Assembly (NCBI GenBank): GCA_012064385.1 | Contig: QRDG01000621.1 | Location: forward strand, 682,001 to 746,000 | Direction: 5' to 3' | DNA: 64,000 nucleotides | Source: Puccinellia tenuiflora | Lineage: Eukaryota; Streptophyta; Magnoliopsida; Poales; Poaceae | In this document: piece after piece, positions 56,664-64,000 of the stretch | Layout of the letters: each line of letters starts with the position of its first letter | Numbering within the stretch: position 1 is the stretch's first letter | The notes under the pieces: generated by a model | What the model was told of the DNA's origin: nothing | The model's database searches: none | The model's input: only the letters and a program-made list of their open reading frames with translations | Made by a program: the position numbers and the translations under genes

Positions 56664-59040
56664 CCGTGTTCGTCCACTCCATGTTTCTCTTCATTCGTCA
56701 AGTCCTCCCCCATCAAGAGCAAGAAGGTTATGCATCCAGCACTACGCATTGTACCTGTCACTTCTGTAATGTGAGCTTATCTAATCACTTTGCAAGTATG
56801 TAAATCTCGTCTTCTTGACACCATAAATGATGGATTTTTAACCTTGTGTATAGAAAATCTGCATAGAACTCTGGTCCAGAAGTGGAGTACCCTGCCTGAA
56901 TTCCATGCCTGTATGTGCGATCTGAATCGATCTATGATTTTCTTCCCTGATTTGATTGGTTCGTTTGGATGATGGATGTTTGTATATGTGTAGGCGCGTA
57001 CACGATGTGAGGGCAGCGTGGCCTACCTGTGGATGGCGGCGGCATGCAGCGGGAACCCCCACTACCTGATTTTCCAACCCTCCTATGCGTCCACGTCATC
57101 GTTTATTCTCTCAGCGAATCAGGCGAAGCGTATGACGAGGTTGCGTGCGAATGTGCGATCCGTGCGACGAGGCAGCCTGCTCAATCGGTATGTCCGTGCG
57201 ACGAGACACACCCTCTCAATAGGCTCTGGGCTGGACGAGACGCCCCTCTATGGGCTGTCCTGTTCGGCCTGCAAGCATGTTGTGCAACTATCTGGGGCTG
57301 GGCCAACGCCAACAGACTTATGTACCGTGATTAAGATCCCACTAATCCCCTTCTGCTTCTGGTGGTAACGCATCCACTCGCCACCATGGCGATCCGTTTC
57401 TTCCTCCTCATCTTTTTATGCCGATCCATCCTCATCCGCGAAGCTTTCCTCCCCAAGAACACATTCCTTTACGATTCCCCATCATTCATCACATCTGAAG
57501 GCGCGTCTTAATTCTTTCAGACCTGGTACCATCCACCATTGGCAGCAGGCTAAATCTAGAGACCGCTGGCGTTGGCTTCCTTACTCAGCCCTCTCCTCCC
57601 TCACGACTCTCTATTCTTGATTTTCCGTTTCTTTTTGTTCCCTTCTATTTTATTTTGCAGGATGTCATGAGTTTCTCCCAGATGAATCGGTCAATTCCTC
57701 TTTATTTTGCAGGATGGCATGAGTATTATCTGTTCATGTCTAATGTCTTTTGTGCAAGACATAAGATAAATCACAGAAGATGTTGTATTTGTGCTATTCT
57801 CTTTCATCCGAGCATTCTCACACATTGGAGGTCCGGTACTCCTTGCTCCAACCATCTCGATGAAGCTTCAGTCTTATTGTTAGCATTGGGAATCCGCTAT
57901 TATCTGTCTCGCACACGTCTGTGCAAAAGGGAGCTAGCATGCATTGAAATTACGCATCCTGCCAGTGGCAATCCGTGAAACCGTGCTTCCTGCTGCAGCA
58001 TGACGAATGCAATTTGGCCTATATATTTTATATCCATCCATCTGTATGCATCCTATATGGGAGCTATAATATTCCATGGTAAAAAAGATCCTCAATCAGC
58101 GAAAGGTATGCCAAATTCCATCCGGTGCCATCTATTTTGTCTGACAAATTATTGAGCATAGTGCAAAATAAGGAAATACATGTATTGATCTGCCTTGCTG
58201 CAGCAAGTAACTCATTGATATATCGAAGTTTCCGTTCGTTAAGTCTATTAGGTAATTTCTTAACTAATTCATCTGAATTTGGTGTGACCAGTTCAAGTGG
58301 TCAAGCCTGATAGGAACTAGATGTGCTTGATAGGGTCGAGGCTGCAAGTGGAAGGCTAATTGACTGAATGCACGTTAACTAAGTTGAATCTAGGTGAGCG
58401 CGTACGTATCATAAATGTTTCTTGCTGGAAGGAAAGGAGGGCAGGTGCCCCTTGCTCCGACCATCTTGATGAAGCTTCAGTCTTATTGAGAATCAGACTA
58501 TTTATATGAGATCATTTCCTCGATTCTGTGCTACAGGTTCTTGACTAATAAATATACAATCCATCTTAAGTCTGTGGGGCCCATTATGAATGAGCATCAT
58601 ATATCCATAGAACGTATACAATCGGACTTGGTTCACCGCTTCGTTTCAAAGAGAGCACATTTGGTTGCAAGTCTCAGAACATGATATCTTACAATGTTAT
58701 TTCCTTTCACGAGGTTTAACACTATTGGTAATACATGTGCTATAAGTATGATTGTTGGTGGTTTCGGCATACATAATTGTTGTAAGGCTTTTCGCCTTTT
58801 TTGTCGAATAAATCAAGTAACGCAGCCCGTATACATCTCTTCAATGTAGAGGCCAAGGTATTCCGCCCATTGAAAGGAAAAATCTGCTACAAGTGAAGCC
58901 CAAGGAATGCATCATCAACTAATTACATATTTGTTGTAACCGTTGGGCATATCCGCATTCAGTTTGTTATATTTATTCACCTACAATCACATGTCATATC
59001 CAATTATATTTAAATAGGCCATGAGCTCCAATCCTCTCCA
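56664..59040 (+). other. Probable Helitron interior with dispersed repeats; no intact gene
   Basis: Two splice-acceptor-like phrases TTTATTTTGCAGGATG recur 52 bp apart (about 57649 and 57701). CTTGCTCCAACCATCTCGATGAAGC-type sequence occurs near 57841 and, modified, near 58449. A GC-rich piece at 57000-57330 is open in two frames but unrecognised. The region probably holds captured gene pieces. Confidence 0.4.
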
Positions 59041-59043
59041 ATT

Positions 59044-59072
59044 CCCGCGGCAACGCGCGGGGTATCATCTAG
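59044..59072 (+). mobile_element. Helitron-type 3' terminus
   Basis: Hairpin arms CCCGCG and CGCGGG at 59044-59061, spacer, then CTAG at 59069-59072 followed by T. The 5' end was not found. Confidence 0.5.
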
Positions 59073-59167
59073 TACTTTTACAATGTTGATGTTATATCTA
59101 GGAAGTGCTGAAACTATTTACTTGGTATATACTTTGACAATGTTGAGGTTATATCCGGCTCCATCTG

Positions 59168-59270
59168 CAGGGGAAGGGCCAGCTCGTTGTCGTCGAGGCC
59201 ATGTTCCTCCTGCCGCTCACGCTCGCTGCCCCGCACCTCATCATGGCGTACCGCGCCAGCAGCTATTTTG
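59168..59270 (+). pseudogene. Short exon-like fragment, unrecognised
   Basis: A frame starting with CAG at 59168 reads GKGQLVVVEAMFLLPLTLAA and then PHLIMAYRASS; it is GC-rich amid AT-rich DNA and preceded by an acceptor-like CTGCAG. It lies between two Helitron-type ends and is probably captured gene sequence. Its family is unknown to me. Confidence 0.3.
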
Positions 59271-60053
59271 AACAAATGGCTATCTCATTGCTAATTGTAC
59301 TCCCTTTGTTAAAATCAATAGTCATTGGGTTATGGCTTTGCTTAGTATGCCATAGAGTCTTGAAGACACTTATCCTGTGATTGATTCTTACAGTTGGTCG
59401 TGTTTGATTATAGGATTTCCTTGGAGCTGTACCGTCCTACAAAGTACAACAAGTTGGTACAACACGTGCTGGTCATGCATTTGTTGGTGGTTCACTAATT
59501 TGATATCTGCTGAGTGCTGCAGGGTCAGAAAAAGCTAGAGGAGGTGGTGCCAATGCATGTAGAGAAATCACCGCCATAAAGAAAGGGGCAATCCCTTCGC
59601 TGCGCAGGATATTGAGTTCTTGCGGCTGAGAATGCATAGATGCTTAAGAATTTCACTAGCTATGAATTCTGCAAATCGTATTGTATGTTGATCTGGATCA
59701 AATTTTCACAATCAATTACATGTATGATGCTATCATGGGACATAGCAAGTGCCAAAATTGTCATGATGCTCCTGATAAGAAATATTCAGTTGTGGTTTGT
59801 ACCTGCCATGTAAGAAATCTTGGTCTGCAAGTTCTTAACGGGTATATCACACACCGTTCATTTAGTTTTTCTCTTTCGATGTGAAATGGAGAATTACTCA
59901 CCTCTAATCTCAAACTGACGTTTTGCTGAGGTATAACTTCATTTGAACTTTACTAATTTGTTATGTAAACTTTGATTCGCAATAACTAACAGGTAAATTG
60001 CACACATACACACGGCCGTGTCGGGAGGCTCATCAGCGATAAATAAATCATCA

Positions 60054-60083
60054 CCCGTAGCAACGCACGGGCATACGTCCTAG
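60054..60083 (+). mobile_element. Helitron-type 3' terminus
   Basis: Hairpin CCCGT...ACGGG at 60054-60071 (same 18 bases as the one at 3760-3777), spacer, then CTAG at 60080-60083 followed by T. It lies 1011 bp after the previous terminus, so one element may be nested in the other. Confidence 0.5.
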
Positions 60084-61350
60084 TCTTCATAAAAACACAG
60101 GCCAAAACATGAATAACGTGGCATATGGATAAATTGGCATGAGGGCTCCTAGGTGGTAGGAGTCACCAGAAGTTTTCAAGAATTATGATTTGCTTTAAAA
60201 GTTTGTGAGGGATTGGAGATCTCTCTTCAATAGTGTTTGAGCTCCTACTCCGTGGAGAAGGCTCAAGGATAAAAAAGGTTAGCCACCAGTGCAATTTGGG
60301 GACCTTCGTGGTAATCAAAACCTCTCCAATCATGATTAAATTCCCCTCAAGAAAGTGAACACCAGGATAAACCTTCGTCTCTATATAGTTTGGTTATTTC
60401 TATCGGAGATCTTTTCTCATTTGTTTTAGTCATCATGCTTGTAGTATCTTATTGCATACAGGTTGTTTCACCTAGTTCATTAGGCTCACTTCATTTATCC
60501 ACAAATACTAAAATTTGTGAAATGAAAAGTAAAATATGTGGAAACATGTTAACCATGTCTTGGTTATCCATCCCGCCTTTTCAATTGGTATGAAGACGAG
60601 GATTAACAGGTTTATCGTCTTAAGAGCACAATAGATAGTTAGAGAGGAGGGTGCCATGAAGTAAGTAAGTTGGACCAACACGAGGTGGGTGGTCAGAGAG
60701 GAGGATGCCATGAAGTAAGTCTAAAAAAAGTTGGACCAACACCAGGGTCTTCCGAGGCATCGATATATGCAATACAACCACTAAATCCTTTGTAACCGCC
60801 CTTCAAAAATATGTCTCTCGGTATAACTTCTGACACTAGTATCAATATTGAGAGTGATGCGAAAGACCTCCGCCCCTCCCCGTAATAAAATCTGGGTATG
60901 GTGGTGCTCCTTACAAAGCGGTCAGCTTTACCTACCACAAATTTACAATCCGAACGTCGCATATCACCCCCTCGGCTCTCCACCCTATTTAGATGGAACT
61001 CAATTGTCATTTAAAAAAAATCGTTTATCGAATATCATCTTTATAGTTGTAGTGAGGATATCTCGAATGTGGTAGTTCAAGGATACAAATTCATGGACTG
61101 AAATATATTAACAGTTCACACTTCATGACTGCCACATCAGCACGGTCAACTGCGGCGGGTGACCGTGGACTACATAACGCCATTGACCCTGTCAGGGTTG
61201 AACGCCAACTTTAACTCAAAATGTTTGGCGGTTTAAAAAAGACCAGATGAGTCTAAACTTTTCAAAAAACGGTTCAATTTTTGGTTAAACTTCTGCCGTT
61301 CGAGTCAGATTTGGCCGCTCTCTGCACAGAGGAAGTCTGCATCTAAATAA
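60084..61350. other. Intergenic; one short tandem duplication
   Basis: AGAGAGGAGGGTGCCATGAA followed by GTTGGACCAACAC occurs at about 60638-60682 and, with small changes, at 60695-60742. No gene is seen. The region just before 61350 should include the promoter of the small gene that follows. Confidence 0.45.
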
Positions 61351-61438
61351 AACCCTAGAGAAGTCTGAAAGTGGACGGGACAGAGCAGTCGAGTCTCGAG
61401 AAGGCGGCGAGGGGGAGGGTGAGAGAGGAGGCCGGGAG
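61351..61438 (+). promoter_or_regulatory. 5' leader of the small membrane-protein gene
   Basis: AAAACCCTAG at about 61350 (telo-box-like) and a GA-rich leader precede the ATG, as at SF3B3. No clear TATA box. Confidence 0.35.
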
Positions 61439-61639
61439 ATGTCGATCCTGTGGGAGAAGAGCGCGGCATGGCGGTGGCTGGTGCGGGGGACGCGTGATTC
61501 CAAGCCCTTCTTCTTCACCTTCGCGGCGCTCTGCGGCGTCGTCCCCGGCGTGGTCGGCTACGGCGTGATGCAGCTCACCAGCTCCCGCAACGACAAGCTC
61601 GAGGCCCACCTCCGCTCGAACGCCCGCCCGGAGACCACG
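61439..61639 (+). CDS. Exon 1 of a small plant-conserved membrane-anchor protein (partial gene)
   Basis: 67 codons beginning MSILWEKSAAWRWLVRG, with one predicted membrane segment (FFFTFAALCGVVPGVVGYGVM, ~25-45) and a charged end (NDKLEAHLRSNARPETT). From memory, short plant proteins of about 100 residues share the pattern W-x-K-S...DSKPF...A-x-LCGVVPG-x-x-GY...LE-x-x-LR...ARPETT; their function is not known to me, and mitochondrial or ER location is only a guess. The pattern breaks right after PETT at ACG/GTGCGT, a phase-0 splice donor (GT at 61640). The rest of the frame to 61723 is therefore probably intron. The next exon was not found to 64000, so the intron exceeds 2.3 kb or the gene is broken. 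Confidence 0.65.
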
Positions 61640-64000
61640 GTGCGTGCCCTGGCGACCTCCCCTTCCCCGTCCGCCCGCGTCCCATCGGCGAGGCGCGGTT
61701 CCTCTTCCTGCTCTGCCGTGTAGAAGCGGAATACCCGCCTTCGTTCTTATTGCCACATGTTAGAAATATTTTCGAATGTATGAGCTAGCGATCGATCTTC
61801 TTTAGATTTTGAATTAGTCCATAGCCCGAGACAGTCGATCAAGAACAATTGTGCTGCATACCCTTGATAAAAAAAATCTGGCACATCAAGATCGATTTCC
61901 CAATTTCTAGAACTAACTCTGGCTGACAGGTTCAGGTTTCTGGACTAGACGGTAGGTGGTGTACCATTTTCAGACCATTTGATGCATAGACAGCATAGTT
62001 CAAACAAAAGAAGGCTGTAGTTGCTGAAACATGGCAGTGGAAAACCAGCTGGCACTTGTAGTTGTAACCAATGAACATGTTAAGTGATGTTCAGCCTAAA
62101 TCTGTCAAAACAAGTAAAATGTGATTAGAATGAGGATACATTCAGTACTGGTGGTGAGAGAAAGCTGGTAGTTTTAAAGATTATAGAAATTACTATGTTA
62201 AGTTCCACAATAATGGTATTCTTGTTTTATATTTTTGTGCTGTACCCATATCTAGTGCTGCAAAAAACTATATGCTTGGATGGAACATGGCGTGTGCGCT
62301 TTGTATATGCATAATACGTTGTTCAATTGTGTGTGAAGCTGCAACCACAGTAACACTAAAACATAAATGTTAATCTTCGAGATATGTCTAGTATTACTAT
62401 TTTTAGGTTGTTTCAATGATGGTTCATTCTGTTGCCACACATTAGGTATTACATGTAAAATTCATCCGTGATTGAGAAGCACCTCTGAATAGCTATAGTT
62501 AAATAGGGCACAGAAGAAAGTAAGATACTGGTATTTGTGAAGAAGTAAATTAATTTACATAATGCTACTGTCAAATGTTATTTCTTGTACTCTGATCTGA
62601 TTACTTGACGAGTCATTTCACCGTATGGTTAGGTTATCTATGTGTTTTGCTGGTAAGGTTTATTAGGTCCCTCGTAGATACCACGATTGCTGAATCTTGA
62701 TTACTAAATATTTCACATACAAGTAGGGCGGGGCATATGGTTGCCAAACTGAGAACCGAACCGAATACTCCAGTTAGTCTTGTATATGGTTAACAGCATG
62801 GTTTCCAAATTCGTAACGGCTGAAGCTTTGGTTATATCGGTACAAAACCGACACAGATCGGTTTCTACCAAACTAGCCGGACAGGCCCCATTCGTCCTGG
62901 GCTTCCTCACCTCTTCCGCGTGTGGGCTCCCTGCAAATGGGCCTACTGGTTTCAGTCACATGGTGCTGTGTCTACTGACTAGCAGTAGCATTATCCCCTA
63001 AAACAAAAGAAACATAGCAACCTAGTAGTACAATCAGTCTCTCTGGACATGAACGTCAATGCAAAGTAGTGTTGTGTTTGAGCGTGACCTTCCAACTCGT
63101 ATGCACCTAATTTGTAAACTATGTTTTACGTGTACTCTTGCTTGCCATGTGTTCTAATTAATCTTCATAGAAAATAGACATGCACGTAAAAGTTGAGGAC
63201 TAGATCATTTGCATATTACATGGAGGCTGGTTTGGTATTGACTGTTGTGTTGGGCTCGGCTCCTCGCTGATGTGGATGCCTAATGGAGTGCTGGAAACAT
63301 TGTTCTTGTTTTCTCTTGGTCCAGAACACTTCCTACTCGATAGTTAGACAATTTCATACTGTATTTACCAAAGTACTAAAGCCGCATTACATATAAGTAA
63401 TTTAAGTACATCTTTATATTACAGCTGAACTTGTATGTATCTATTGTGTTGTAGCTAGACCTTGCTCTGTGGCATGCTGCTACATGATTTTTGGTATAAG
63501 TGGATTGTAGTTTTCTATGCACAATAGACTGGCATGCTATCAAGAAACATGTCCAGTACTTGAGTTATAGTTACGCAGATGACCAGTATTCTCGACTTCT
63601 CGTTGCGTATATATTATACTAGGACAACCTGCTTCAGTATTGTTGATTAAGATTACCACTATGTGAAAGATCTCTTATCTCTGTACTATTAAGGGGGGAG
63701 TTGGAAGTGACTGTAATTGTGATGGTACGTCCTTTCACCCCACCACACAGCTTCCCCGTCCCCCACTAAAGTGCCACTTTAGTTTTAGATCTTTGGATTA
63801 GTTTTTTTTTTACAACAAAATACCTACACTATCTCCCCCCTCAAGATTATCCAACAAAACAGGCCAGATGCTGTGCCCCCTTCTCCTGCGCAATTCCAAA
63901 GAAAAAAGGTGCTCCCCCTACCCTCTTCATCCTGGGGTGCCTTCTTACGCCTTTTGCCAGTGTAGTTGTTAGTAGTGTCGATGCTGGAGCATGATTTGAG
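61640..64000 (+). other. Probable intron and downstream sequence; no exon recognised
   Basis: AT-rich with a GC-richer patch at 62860-62960. I looked for the expected short C-terminal exon of the 61439 gene and did not recognise it. No transposon ends were identified. Confidence 0.4.

Noticed and set aside
1..64000. tRNA, rRNA or other structured RNA genes
   Set aside because: I scanned for tRNA box A/B patterns and rRNA-like stretches by eye and recognised none; only primer-site complements to tRNA ends were seen.

Overview
The window is nuclear DNA from a grass of the wheat/barley group (Triticeae). Three things point there: a 1.9-kb LTR whose minus-strand start reads like the BARE/WIS/Angela Copia group, a Gypsy element with TGATACGTCTC-type ends, and long GC-rich coding exons beside AT-rich transposon DNA. 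No database search was possible, so the taxon and family names rest on recognised motifs. Most of the window is transposable-element sequence; three loci look like host genes.

Host genes. (1) 8858-12693, minus: a CC-NBS-LRR immune receptor gene with one frameshift near 9411-9414. (2) 34528-39796, plus: an apparently intact three-exon gene for splicing factor SF3B subunit 3 (SF3b130/RSE1 family), 1228 residues after splicing. Its second intron carries a 252-bp-period duplication with an inverted copy between the units. (3) 61439-61639, plus: first exon of a small plant membrane-anchor protein whose later exons are not found before the window ends.

Region by region. 1-3788: unrecognised exon-like pieces ending in a Helitron-type 3' terminus. 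3900-4780: broken ORF1-like sequence. 5628-5936: a foldback MITE. 6953-8745: a GC-rich insertion carrying a decayed grass-repeat protein gene. 8858-12693: the NLR. 14346-31094: a Gypsy element (LTRs about 1.6 kb) with gag and protease but no recognisable reverse transcriptase or integrase. It was split by a young Copia element (17972-26497, 5-bp duplication GTTTC on both sides) that encodes only Gag. 31841-32986: a small CACTA transposon with perfect CGC target duplications, carrying what looks like a ribose-5-phosphate isomerase fragment. 34528-39796: the SF3B3 gene. 40346-41325: a GC-rich insertion. 42007-54875: a minus-oriented Sirevirus-type Copia element with broken gag, protease, integrase and RT/RNase H reading frames and an extra ORF between pol and the 3' LTR. 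54876-56663: a related LTR in the opposite orientation. 56664-60083: two further Helitron-type 3' ends. 61439 onward: the small gene and its intron.

The base N at 47505 joins two ~1.1-kb copies of the same RT/RNase H segment, so that stretch is probably an assembly artefact. Several observations in the Sirevirus-type element (extra ORF, palindromic LTR motifs, hairpin around the TATA box, four-unit 140-bp array, mismatched LTRs) are the most rewarding to follow up.
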